The translations under genes were made by a program, and so were the position numbers. A stretch of 64,000 nt of DNA from Petrolisthes cinctipes (Eukaryota > Arthropoda > Malacostraca > Decapoda > Porcellanidae), in the NCBI GenBank assembly GCA_033782935.1, contig JAWQEG010000166.1, forward strand, positions 958,001-1,022,000. The letters run 5' to 3'. How positions within the stretch are numbered: position 1 is the first letter of the stretch; each line of letters opens with the position of its first letter. Of the stretch, positions 41,111-51,600 are shown piece by piece. The notes under the pieces were generated by a model that saw only the letters and a program-made list of their open reading frames with translations, searched no databases and was not told the origin of the DNA.

Positions 41111-43537
41111 CTAAAATATTGATTTTTAGAATGTTTTGGGCCTGTATTTTGAAAATACTCTAACACGGAGTAGGCATACAGATCGCTTCTTTGACCCAAA
41201 AATATCGAATTTTCGAATTTTCGGGTGTTTTGAGCCCGAATTTGTGATATAAACGGGTACAGAAGATGCATGCACATATCGACTTTGGGAACCTAAAATA
41301 TCGATTTTATGCATGTTTTGGGTCTGTATCTTGAAAATATTCTAGTTAGGAGTAGTCATGTACAGATCGCTACTAGGACCCAAAAATATCGAATATTCGG
41401 GTGTTTTGAGCATAAATTTGGGATATAAACGGGTACAGAAGATGCATACACATATCGACTTTAAACATCTAAAATATCGATTTTTAGCATGTTTTGGACC
41501 TATATTTTGAAAATATTCTAACACGGAGAAGGCATGTACAGATCGCTTCTGCGACCCAAAAAATATCGAATTTTCGGGTGTTTTGAGCCTGAATTTGAGA
41601 TATAAACGGGTACTGAAGATGCATGCACATATCGACTTTAGACACATAAAATATCGATTTTGAGCATGTTTTGGGTCAGTATCTTGAAAATATTCTAGCA
41701 AGGAGTAGTCATGTACAGGTCGCATCTGGGACCCAAAAATATCGAATTTTCGGGTATTTTGAGCCTGAATTTGAGATATAAACGGGTACAGAACATACAT
41801 GCACATATCGACTTTGGTCACCGAAAATATCGATTTTGAGCATGTTTTTTGCCTGTATTTTGAAAATACTCTTACACGGAGTAGGCATGTACAGATCGCT
41901 TCTGGGACCTAAAAATATCGAATTTTCGGGTGTTTTGAGTTTGAATTTGAGATATAAACGGGTATTGAAGATTCATGCACATATCGACTTTTTGCACCTA
42001 AAATATTGATTTTGAGCATGTTTTGGGTCTGTATCTTGAAAACATTCTAGCAAGGAGTAGGCATGTACAGATTGATTCTGGGACCCAAAAATATCGAATT
42101 TTCGGGTGTTTTAAGCCTGAATTTGAGATATAAACGGGTACAGAACATGCATACACATATCGACTTTGGGCACCGAAAATATCGATTTTGAGCATGTTTT
42201 GGGCCTGTATTTTGAAAATACTCTTACACGGAGTAGGCATGTAGAGATCGCTTCTGGGACCAAAAAATATCGAATTTTCGAATTTTCGGGTGTTTTGAGC
42301 CTGAATTTGAGATATAAACGGGTACAGAACATGTATGCACATATCGACTTTGGGCACCGAAAATATCGATTTTGAGCATGTTTTGTGCCTGTATTTTGAA
42401 AATACTCTTACACGGAGTAGGCATGTAGAGATCGCTTCTGGGACCTAAAAATATCGAATTTTCGAATTTTCGGGTGTTTTGAGCCTGAATTTGAGATATA
42501 AACGGGTACAGAACATGTATGCACATATCGACTTTGGGCACCGAAAATATCGATTTTGAGCATGTTTTGGGCCTGTATTTTGAAAATACTTTTACACGGA
42601 GTAGGCATGTACAGATCGCTTCTTGGACCCAAAAATATCAAATTTTCTGGTGTTTTGAGCCTGAATTGGGGTTATGAACAGGTACAGAAGATACATACAC
42701 AAAAATATATATTGACTTTGGGCACCTAAAATATCGATTTTCAGCATGTTTTGGGCCTTAATTTTGAAAATATTCTAGCACTGAGTAGGCATGAACAGAT
42801 CGCTTCTGACACCCAAAAACAACGAATTTTCGGGTGTTTTGAGCCTGAATTTGAGATATAAACGGGTACAGAAGATGCATGCACATATCGTCTTTTGGCA
42901 CCGAAAATATCGATTTTTAGCATGTTTTGGGCCTATCTTTTAAAAATATTCTAGCACTGAGTAGGCATGTACAGATCGCTTGTGGGACCCAAAAATATCA
43001 AATTTTCTGGTGTTTTGAGCCTGAATTTGGCTTATAAACGGGTTCAGAAGATACATACACATATTGACTTTAGGCATCTAATATATCGATTTTCAGCATG
43101 TTTTGGGCCTTAATTTTGAAAATATTCTAGTACTGAGTAGGCATGTACAGATCGCTTCTGTGACCCAAAAATATTGAATTTTCGGGTGTTTTGAGCCTTA
43201 ATTTGAGATATAAACGGGTTCTGAAGATGCATGCACATATCGACTTTGGGCACCTAAAATATCGATTTTGAGCATGTTTTGGGTCTGTATCTTGAAAATA
43301 CTCATACACGGAGTAGGCATGTACAGATCGCTTCTGGGACCCAAAAATTTTAAATTTATTGGTGTTTTGAGCCTGAATTTGAGTTATTAACGGGTACAGA
43401 AGATACATACACATATTGACTTTGGGCACCTAAAATATTGATTTTCAGCATGTTTTGGGCGTGTATTTTGAAAATATTCTAGCACTGCGTAGGAATGTAC
43501 AGATCGCTTCTTAGACCCAAAAACATCGAATTTACGA

Positions 43538-46117
43538 GTGTTTTGAGCCTGAATTTGAGATACAAACGGGTACAGAAGATGCATGCACATATCGACTTTG
43601 GGCACCTAAAATATTGATTTTCAGCATGTTTTGGGCCTGTATTTTGAAAATACTCTAACACGGAGTAGGCATGTACAGATCGCTTCTGGGACCCAAAAAT
43701 ATCGAATTTTTCGAATTTTCGGGTGTTTTGAGCCCGAATTTGAGATATAAACGGGTACAGAAGATGCATGCACATATCGACTTTGGGCACCTAAAATATC
43801 GATTTTGAGCATGTTTTGGGTCTGTATCTTGAAAATATTCTAGCAAGGAGTCGTCATGTACAGATCGTTACTAGGACCCACAAATATCGAATATTCGGGT
43901 GATTTGAGCATAAATTTGGGATATAAACGGGTACAGAAGATGCATACACATATCGACTTTAAACATCTAAAATATCGATTTTTAGCATGTTTTGGACCTA
44001 TATTTTGAAAATATGCTAACACGGAGAAGGCATGTACAGATCGCTTCTGCGACCCAAAAAATATCGAATTTTCGGGTGTTTTGAGCATGAATTTGAGATA
44101 TAAACGGGTACTGAAGATGCATGCACATATCGACTTTAGACACATAAAATATCGATTTTGAGCATGTTTTGGGTCTGTATCTTGAAAATATTCTAGCAAG
44201 GAGTAGTCATGTACAGGTCGCATCTGGGACCCAAAAATCTCGAATTTTCGGGTGTTTTGAGCCTGAATTTGAGATATAAACGGGTACAGAACATACATGC
44301 ACATATCGACTTTGGGCACCGAAAATATAGATTTTTAGCATGTTTTTTGCCTGTATTTTGAAAATACTCTTACACGGAGTAGGCATGTACAAATCGCTTC
44401 TGGGACCTAAAAATATCGAATTTTCGGGTGTTTTGAGTCTGAATTTGAGATATAAACGGGTATTGAAGATTCATGCACATATCGACTTTTTGCACCTAAA
44501 ATATCGATTTTGAGCATGTTTTGGGTCTGTATCTTGAAAACATTTTGGCAATGAGTAGGCATGTACAGATTGATTCTGGGACCCAAAAATATCGAATTTT
44601 CGGGTGTTTTAAGCCTGAATTTGAGATATAAACGGGTACAGAACATGCATACACATATCGACTTTGGGCACAGTAAATATCGATTTTGAGCATGTTTTGG
44701 GCCTGTATTTTGAAAATACTCTTACACGGAGTAGGCATGTAGAGATCGCTTCTGGGACCTAAAAATATCGAATTTTCGAATTTTCGGGTCTTTTGAGCCT
44801 GAATTTGAGATATAAACGGGTACAGAACATGTATGCACATATCGACTTTGGGCACCGAAAATATTGATTTTTTGCATGTTTTGGGCCTGTATTTTGAAAA
44901 TACTCTTACACGTAGTAGGCGTGTACAGAACGCTTCTAGGACCCAAAAATATCAAATTTTCTGGTGTTTTGAGCCTGAATTGGGGTTATGAACGGGAACA
45001 GAAGATACATACACAAAAATATATATTGACATTGGGCACCTAAAATATCGATTTTCAGCATGTTTTGGGCCTTAATTTTGAAAATATTCTAGCACTGAGT
45101 AGGCATGTACAGATCGCTTCTGACACCCAAAAACAACGAATTTTCGGGTGTTTTGAGCCTGAATTTGAGATATAAACGGGTACAGAAGATGCATGCACAT
45201 ATCGTCTTTGGGCACCGAAAATATCGATTTTTAGCATGTTTTGGGCCTATCTTTTAAAAATATTCTAGCACTGAGTATGCATGTACAGATCGCTTGTGGG
45301 ACCCAAAAATATCAAATTTTCTGGTATTTTGAGCCTGAATTTGGCTTATAAACGGGTACTGAAGATACATACACATATTGACTTTGGGCACCTAATATAT
45401 CGATTTTCAGCATGTTTTGGGCCTTAATTTTGAAAATATTCTAGTACTGAGTAGGCATGTACAGATCGCTTCTGGGACCCAAAAATATTGAATTTTCAGG
45501 TGTTTTGAGCCTGAATTTGAGATATAAACGGGTTCTGAAGATGCATGCACATATCGACTTTGGGCACCGAAAATATCGATTTTTAACATGTTTTGGGCAT
45601 GTATTTTGAAACTATTCTTACACGGAGTAGGCATGTACAGATCGCTTGTAGGACCCAAAAATATCAAATTTTCTGGTGTTTTGAGCCTGAATTTGGCTTA
45701 TAAACGGGTACAGAAGATAAATACACATATTGACTTTGGGCACCTAAAATATCGATTTTCAGTATGCTTTGGGCCTTAATTATGAAAATATTCTAGCACT
45801 GAGTAGGCATGTACAGATCGCTTCTGGGACCCAAAAATATTGAATTTTCGGGTGTTTTGAGCCTTAATTTGAGATATAAACGGGTATTTAAGATTCATGC
45901 ACATATTGACTTTTTGCACCTAAAATATCGATTTTTAGCATGTTTTGGACCTATATTTTGAAAATATTCTAAGACGGAGAAAGCAGGTACAGATCGCTTC
46001 TGGAACCCAAAAATATAGAATTTTCGGGTGTTTTGAGCCTGAATTTGAGATATAAACGGGTACTGAGGATGCATGCACATATCGACTTAAGACACATAAA
46101 ATATCGATTTTGAGAAT
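43538..46117. repeat. 3,018-bp unit D1, left part (before the insertion)
   Basis: This 2,580-bp stretch recurs at 53277-55856 with a constant offset of 9,739 bp, which equals the element plus target duplication (6,721 bp) plus a 3,018-bp tandem unit. Only scattered differences were seen, for example TACTAGGACCC (43870) against TACAAGGACCC (53609) and CACAGTAAATAT (44670) against CACCGTAAATAT (54409). Together with 52839-53276 it forms one satellite unit split by the retrotransposon. Confidence 0.88.
46114..46117. repeat. Target-site duplication, left (GAAT)
   Basis: GAAT lies directly before the 5' LTR's TGTCACG and again directly after the 3' LTR's CGTAACA. The paralogous uninterrupted site at 55853-55856 has a single GAAT. 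The final A of the LTR could instead be counted as a fifth duplicated base (AGAAT); the 4-bp reading keeps the canonical TG...CA LTR ends. Confidence 0.85.
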
Positions 46118-46820
46118 TGTCACGTACCTACAGTCAACACTCGACCACCGGCGTCAGCTGTGGGACGTTCCCCCGCAAACCAGTTCAAACTGACCGGAAC
46201 CAACCCGCCCTTCTTGCCCTAACCTACCAAGTGGCGTAGATAGCGAGGGCCTAATCAACCAATCCCAGACGAGCTTACGTGCTCGCAACCAATGGCAGAG
46301 TAGTTTACATAGCTGAACCTATCGGAGACGTGTGGTCATAAGGATCGGCCAATCAGCAGCCGTTGGGGGCAAATATAAGCAGCTGCCCCGGCTGACTGAA
46401 CCCAGAGTGACGAGAGAGTCTCACACTCCTTCATTACATACTATCTCTGCTTTTATCTCTGCTAGTGTTCATATATTCTATTTTGTTTAACTTTGATATA
46501 ATTGTATTCTATTATTTGGTATTCTAATTGTCATTTTGTGTCTTGTTAACGTAACGTAATTCCTATTGCTGTTTTATTTCATTGTAAATATTGTACTTGT
46601 TTATGTAATATTATACATGTAAAAATAATTAATCATTCGTTTACATTACTCTTTCTGAGTCAAATATCCATTGAGGGAGTGGGGTGGAAGGTTCCCGTCT
46701 TATTTCATTAGTGGTAACCACTGATTATAGTAACATATCCACCAGAGTTATACTCTTAGCTGTTCACAACCCCCTTCTCTTCCCCTAGACATAAACAAGC
46801 CAAACACTGGGGTCGTAACA
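46118..46820 (+). repeat. 5' LTR (703 bp)
   Basis: Begins TGTCACGTACC and ends GGGGTCGTAACA; repeated at 52132-52834. Read side by side, the two LTRs differ only at offset 462: C at 46580 and A at 52594. Three CCAAT boxes and a TATA-like element in the first 265 bp make it a plausible polymerase II promoter. I found no exact AATAAA; the AT-rich stretch at about 46590-46650 is the likeliest polyadenylation region. Confidence 0.96.
46259..46380 (+). promoter_or_regulatory. Predicted LTR promoter (CCAAT boxes and TATA)
   Basis: CCAAT occurs at 46259-46263, 46289-46293 and 46349-46353, and AAATATAAG, a TATA-like element, at 46371-46379, in the order and rough spacing of an RNA polymerase II promoter. 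Transcription would be expected to start about 25-35 bp downstream (near 46400-46410), which would set the U3/R border. The copy in the 3' LTR (52273-52394) is identical. Prediction from motifs only. Confidence 0.6.
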
Positions 46821-46824
46821 GAAT

Positions 46825-46842
46825 TGGGCGCCTGTCCAGAGA
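46825..46842 (+). other. Candidate primer-binding site
   Basis: TGGGCGCCTGTCCAGAGA starts four bases (GAAT) after the LTR end. It opens with TGG, complementary to a tRNA 3' CCA, as expected of a minus-strand primer site. I do not recognise the tRNA: it matches none of the common retroviral sites (Lys, Pro, Phe, Trp) that I can recall. The position is right, the primer identity unknown. Confidence 0.45.
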
Positions 46843-47290
46843 TATTATTTCACTCTTAATAATTGCATTTCTATTTTTGATCTGTAACTTAATTTGTTTA
46901 TTGCTTAAGCCTACACTTCATTTTCAGGTTGATTTAGATACGTTTATGCGGCATTCATGTTTAAGATTAATTATAGTTATCCAATTCCCCTCAGTGGATA
47001 AAGCATACAAGAGTTTGAGCAGAGATGGTATTGTAATCGTTCCCACATCGGCTATAAAGCTTCATTCGCACAGCGAACCCTACCTTATTGTCAAACTCCT
47101 AAAGCTCACACCTTAGTCTTACCCATCGTTTCGTTGCAGTGTTTAAGACCGTAGTATTACGTCTTTTCACTCATTATATATCGGGAGACATAAGGGCTCG
47201 ATCTCTTTTAATCATTGTCCTGGTTACCATAAGCAAATCGTGGGGCGCTTATGGAGAGATCCGCTTAGTTGTTATACCAATAGGTCCTCT

Positions 47291-47368
47291 GTCACAAATC
47301 GTGACCGTCACAAATCGTGACCGTAATCATAATCCTGATTACCTATCCTTTCTGTCACAGTCCGTGAC
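47291..47368 (+). repeat. Three GTCAC-N5-GTGAC dyads in the leader
   Basis: GTCACAAATCGTGAC at 47291-47305 and again at 47307-47321, and GTCACAGTCCGTGAC at 47354-47368. Each is a 5-bp inverted repeat around a 5-bp centre, so it could be a dimeric protein-binding site or a short RNA hairpin. The first two are direct repeats 16 bp apart. The LTR itself starts TGTCACG, sharing the half-site. The function is unknown. Confidence 0.7.
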
Positions 47369-47375
47369 CGTAGAT

Positions 47376-47400
47376 CTACCTACCTACCTACCTACCTACC
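47376..47400 (+). repeat. CTAC microsatellite
   Basis: About six consecutive CTAC units in the retrotransposon leader, between the dyads and the Gag-Pol start. Likely slippage-prone, useful as a length marker among element copies. Confidence 0.85.
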
Positions 47401-47496
47401 CTACTCATCACATGTGATCATCTTCTACTCTAACATTTCATTATCGTGAATCATTCACCGTGTCTTAGTGATATTTGATTTGTTGCAGACTTCAAC

Positions 47497-48696
47497 ATGT
47501 CATTCAATGTTAAGAAGTTTGAACAAGACCCTGTCAGTGGACTTGAATATTTTAAATATGCCAACAAGGACGAAATTACTTATCTTCTATGTAGATGGGA
47601 AATACCATATAAGAGTTCCACTACCCGTGATCAACGTGCAAAACTCGTCCTAAATCATTTGTTTAACTCTGGCATATTAAAAGAAACTGATCTGGACTGG
47701 GGAGATTCGACCGAGGAAGGAGCTGGTGCTCGACAAACGGAGACAGACCAGATGACTACTTCCGAGATACTACAACTTCAGCTTGAACTGGAAGAGAAGA
47801 GAAATGCAGACCGAGAAAGAGAACGACAATATCAGCTTGAACTAGAAGAAAAGAGAAGTGCAGAAAAAGAAAAGGAGCGAGCAGAAAAAGAAAAAGAACG
47901 AGAAGAGAGAGAAAAAGAAAGACAACATGAACTCCAAGTAGCTCATTCTCGGCTTCAAAATGTTACAGCTGGAGATAGGAATTTTCATGAGTTTGATCTC
48001 GCCAGAAACCTTAAACTCGTTCCTGCCTTTATAGAGTGTGATCCAGATGGATACTTTGAATTGTTTGAAAATACAGCTGAACATTTAAACTGGCCAGAAG
48101 AACATTGGAAGTGGCTACTGCAACCTAAGTTGACTGGAAGGGCTGCACAGGCTTATCTGGCACTCCCAAAAGACTCAGACTACGAATCCATTAAGCAAGG
48201 CGTTCTGGATGCATATTCTATCACGGTGGAAGGATATAGACAAGCATTCCGTAATTATATGAAAACTCCGGTGACTACTTATTTTGAATTTATGACGGAA
48301 AAATTCAAACGGTTCGATCAGTGGGTGAGAAAAGCCGAGATAGCCACCTTCGAGGAACTCCGAAATCTTGTTGTTTTGGAGGAATTCACTAGGCGTGTGC
48401 CTCATCACGTAAAGATGCACATTGCAGACAAGGAGGAAACTGATCCTATCAAGGCAGCCAAATTGGCAGATAAATATTCCCTCCTGAACAAAGCTATAGG
48501 GAGTCCCCGTGGACAACGAAAAGTGTTCAACCCCTCTTCAAACAACATGGTGACCTCTTCTACGTTTCGCCCCGTAGAGTCTACTGTGAATACACCAATT
48601 CCCTTGTATTGTACTTATTGTAAGCAGAAAGGACACACTTTGAAAAATTGCAGGGATCCCAATTGTCGTTACTCAAGGTTTAACGTACCTTTCACC
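47497..48696 (+). other. Gag region: coiled coil, SCAN-like capsid, CCHC nucleocapsid
   Basis: Residues 1-400 of the polyprotein. Residues about 88-150 are very rich in Glu, Lys and Arg with heptad-like leucines (LELEEKR twice), predicted coiled coil. Residues about 163-330 are helical with landmarks such as LNWPEEHW (197-204), LTGRAAQAY (212-220) and a later helical block ending in KLADKYSLL. This layout resembles the retroviral capsid C-terminal/SCAN fold, and vertebrate SCAN domains are thought to derive from Gmr1-like Gag. A zinc knuckle C372-X2-C375-X4-H380-X4-C385 follows, binding genomic RNA. The SCAN relation is from overall pattern, not an alignment. Confidence 0.8.
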
Positions 48697-51600
48697 AACC
48701 CTAGTGTAGTACCAAACACCACATTCTCTAACCCTAAATTTAAGTTCGACCCTCCAAGGAAACCTGTTGCTCCTATAGTCAACGTAGATTCTGGAGATGA
48801 CCCATTTGCAGCATTTAAAACTTGTGGTACCATTGCTCTAACTAGTGATTCCCCTAAAGTACCAATTAAGATCCTCAGAGATACAGGTGCTTCTCAAAGT
48901 TTGATGGTCCGAAAATGCTTGCCAGATGTAAAAAGGAATGTCACTGGTGATAAGGTTTTACTACGGCCACTCTCCTCTGTCCTATCTACAGTTGAACTGG
49001 CTAAGGTACATCTTGAGAGTGACTTGGTAGTGGGAGATGTGAAGGTGGGATTGGTTGATACCTTACCATTAAGTGATGTAAACTTTATTCTAGGTAATGA
49101 CTTAGCAGGTGGATTAGTGATGCCCAATGTCTTGGTTCGAAGCACTCCAATGAACATCTCTCCGACTACTGCCCTCGACAAGGAACAACCTGATTTATTT
49201 CCGGTATGTGTGGTAACTCGTTCTCAGGCACGAGCTGAAGACTACTGTGATAAGGCAAGTAATAATTCTCTAGTTGATTTTGGTTCACAATCCCTGTCAA
49301 AAGTAAATCTAATCACAGCACAAGCTCAGGATGAGACTCTCAAATTTTGTCGTAGTCAAGCTGTGAATACATTGAAGGACGTTGTGAAAACTCCTGGATT
49401 TTATTATGAGGACGGCGTATTAATGCGCCTTTATAGATCACCTCGCTTGTCTTCAGCTGATGTCTGGGCGAATATCACACAGGTAGTTGTTCCTTGCACC
49501 TTAAGGCAGTCTTTGTTAGAATTAAGTCATGATGGTATCAACGGCCATTTTGGTGTGTATAAAACCTATCATAAGCTTTTAGATAATTTCTACTGGCCAA
49601 ACATGAAAAATAATATAAAAATGTTTGTACAGTCTTGTCACATATGTCAAATGGTAGGAAAGGCAAACCAACCCATCCCACCAGTCCCTCTCCAGCCTAT
49701 ACCTGTAACATCTGAACCATTCGAACGTATCATCATAGATTGTGTGGGACCCTTACCACGTACCAAGAAGGGAAATCAGTATATTTTAACAGTGATGTGT
49801 CCTACCACTCGTTATCCTGAGGCTTTCCCTTTAAAGAACATCTGTGCAAAGACCATAGTCGCCCATCTTAATCATATGTTCACTCGGGTTGGCATTCCCA
49901 CAGTTATTCAGTCGGACAGAGGTTCCAATTTTACTAGTAATTTATTCACAGAGGTACTTAACGAACTTGGTATCCAGCAACAGTTGTCCAGTGCATATCA
50001 TCCAGAATCACAAGGTGTGTTAGAGCGTTGGCATCAAACAATGAAGACCATGATAAGAAAATTTTGTCTTGAACATGAGCGAGATTGGGATGATTCTCTA
50101 CATTACTTGTTGTTTGCTCTTCGAGAAGTGAAACAGGAGAGTCTTGGGTTTTCTCCCTTCCAACTATTGTATGGTCGACAAGTACGAGGTCCCTTAAGAG
50201 TTGTGAAGGACAAATGGTTAAACAGAAATTCCACCTCTAAGGAAACTGTCTCAAACTATCTAGCTAACTTACGAGCTGTGCTCTCTGAAGTACGTACTTA
50301 TGCCCAACTAAACTTGGAGACAGCTCAAGTAAAGATGAAAGAAAAGTTTGATAAAAAATCCAAAGAGCGAATTTTTAAAGTAGGTGACAAGGTTTTAGCT
50401 TTCATTCCTACCCAATCTAATCCTTTGTCAGCTAAATTTTCTGGACCATACAAGGTTGAAAGAGTTCTCCAACATAACAACTATGTAATCAACACTCCTG
50501 ATAGAAGGAAGTCACAACAATTAATTCATGTAAATCGCCTGAAGAAATATAATGTAAGGTCTGATGAGGAGAAAAATTCTACTGTCATGTTATGCATCAA
50601 CAGTAATACTCTTCATGATGGTAATGAAGATCTCATAACAAGTTGGTCATCCCTCAAAAATTCGGAGATAATATCTAACATTCCTACTCATTTCGACTCG
50701 CTCCACTTAGGACAACAAAAAGAACTAAAGTTTTTCTTCACGAAATATTCCAAACTATTCACAGACTTCCCCAAGAGGTGTCCCTACATCAACCACGAAA
50801 TCAAGCTCATCCCTGGTGCTCATCCCATCAGAAAGCCTGCCTATCGGATTGGTCCCAAGAAAACTGAGTTGATGCGCCAGGAAGTGGACTACCTCCTACA
50901 AAACCACCTGGCCATCCCCAGTTGTTCTCCATGGGCATCACCTTCAATCCTGGTACCAAAGGAAGGAGGACGTGTAAGGTTTTGTACAGACTACAGGCAA
51001 GTTAATCTTCTTACTGTACCTGATGCTTATCCCCTACCCCGCGTAGATGATCTGATTGACAACGTGGGACAAGCGAAATATGTATCAAAAATAGACTTGC
51101 TACAAGGCTATTATCAAGTGCCTCTCACTCCGAATGCCCAACAGATTTCTGCTTTCATTACTCCTTTTGGGTTATTCGAATATACAGTAATGCCATTTGG
51201 GCTGCGTAATGCACCTAGTACCTTCCAACGAATGGTGAACGGGATCATCGGAGACCTCCCTGGAGTTAGTACCTACCTAGACGATATCCTGATAGTGGCA
51301 GACGACCTAGACCAACATCATGAGAGATTAGATAGGGTTTTAAAGTCTTTAACTGACTGGAACTTAACAGTTAACTTGACCAAATCAACCTTTTATTCAG
51401 CCTCTGTGACCTATTTAGGACACATTGTGGGTAATGGAGAAGTTAAACCTAAGGCAGCCAATGTAGAAGCCATCCTATCCTTTCCCACCCCAGCTACTAG
51501 GAAAGAAGTTCAAAGATTTTTAGGTATGGTTGGTTTTTACCGCCGGTTTTGTCCCAACTTTGCTTCCATTTCTACCCCCTTAACTAGACTAACCAGTGGT

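Larger units (their letters stand above)
33005..43537. repeat. Diverged satellite segment with GAATTTTC-duplication monomers
   Basis: About 60 monomers without a clean long period on the left (33005 to about 39100), then a looser one: about 40062 matches 41998 (1,936 bp) and 44496 (2,498 bp), and 41342 matches 43840 (2,498 bp). From about 38911 onward a monomer subtype appears in which CGAATTTT is duplicated. Two monomers carry internal deletions (near 33479 and 41092). Monomers here look more different from each other than those at 6-26 kb, as expected of a less recently homogenised zone. Confidence 0.75.
1..46117. repeat. Satellite array, left arm (about 176-bp monomer)
   Basis: Uninterrupted head-to-tail array of about 260 monomers averaging 176 bp. 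Landmarks recur in a fixed order in each monomer: AAAATATCGATTTT, GCATGTTTTGGGCCT, TAGGCATGTACAGATCGCTT, AATATCGAATTTTCGGG, TGTTTTGAGCCTGAATTTG, ATATAAACGGGTACAGA, TGCATGCACATATCGAC. Every monomer I read has the same orientation; no inverted block or other transposon fragment was noticed. Monomers differ by substitutions and small indels, and the pattern of variants repeats at longer periods (higher-order repeats, listed separately). No plausible gene lies in it. The length, close to one nucleosome plus linker, and the higher-order structure fit a centromeric or pericentromeric satellite, but that role is inferred. I do not recognise the family by name. Confidence 0.97.
46821..47496 (+). other. 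Retrotransposon 5' leader (676 bp)
   Basis: Non-coding stretch between the 5' LTR and the Gag-Pol start. It contains the candidate primer-binding site, three GTCAC-N5-GTGAC dyads (47291-47368), a (CTAC)n run at about 47376-47400, and three splice-acceptor-like pyrimidine-AG strings: TTTTCAG at 46921-46927, GTTGCAG ending 47139, and GTTGCAG ending 47488 just nine bases before the start codon. The acceptor-like strings may be chance. Packaging or dimerisation signals would be expected here but cannot be identified by eye. Confidence 0.75.

Noticed and set aside
1..46117. Many reading frames of 60-170 codons on the minus strand (for example 26673-27185) with recurring peptides such as KSICACIFCTRLY
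   Set aside because: They repeat with the satellite period and arise because one strand of the monomer is stop-poor. 176 is not a multiple of 3, so frames shift between monomers and peptides are chimeric. No initiation context, domain or conservation beyond the DNA repeat; treated as non-coding.
46877..47417. Two open frames in the retrotransposon leader (46877-47116 and 47139-47417)
   Set aside because: 79 and 92 codons without recognisable domains, overlapping the dyad and CTAC repeats. More likely chance frames in the untranslated leader.
47842..49181. Minus-strand frames within gag (47842-48084, 48175-48516, 48894-49181)
   Set aside because: Lie entirely inside the intact Gag-Pol frame; the first is a Phe/Ser-rich mirror of the Glu/Lys-rich coiled coil. 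Shadow frames.
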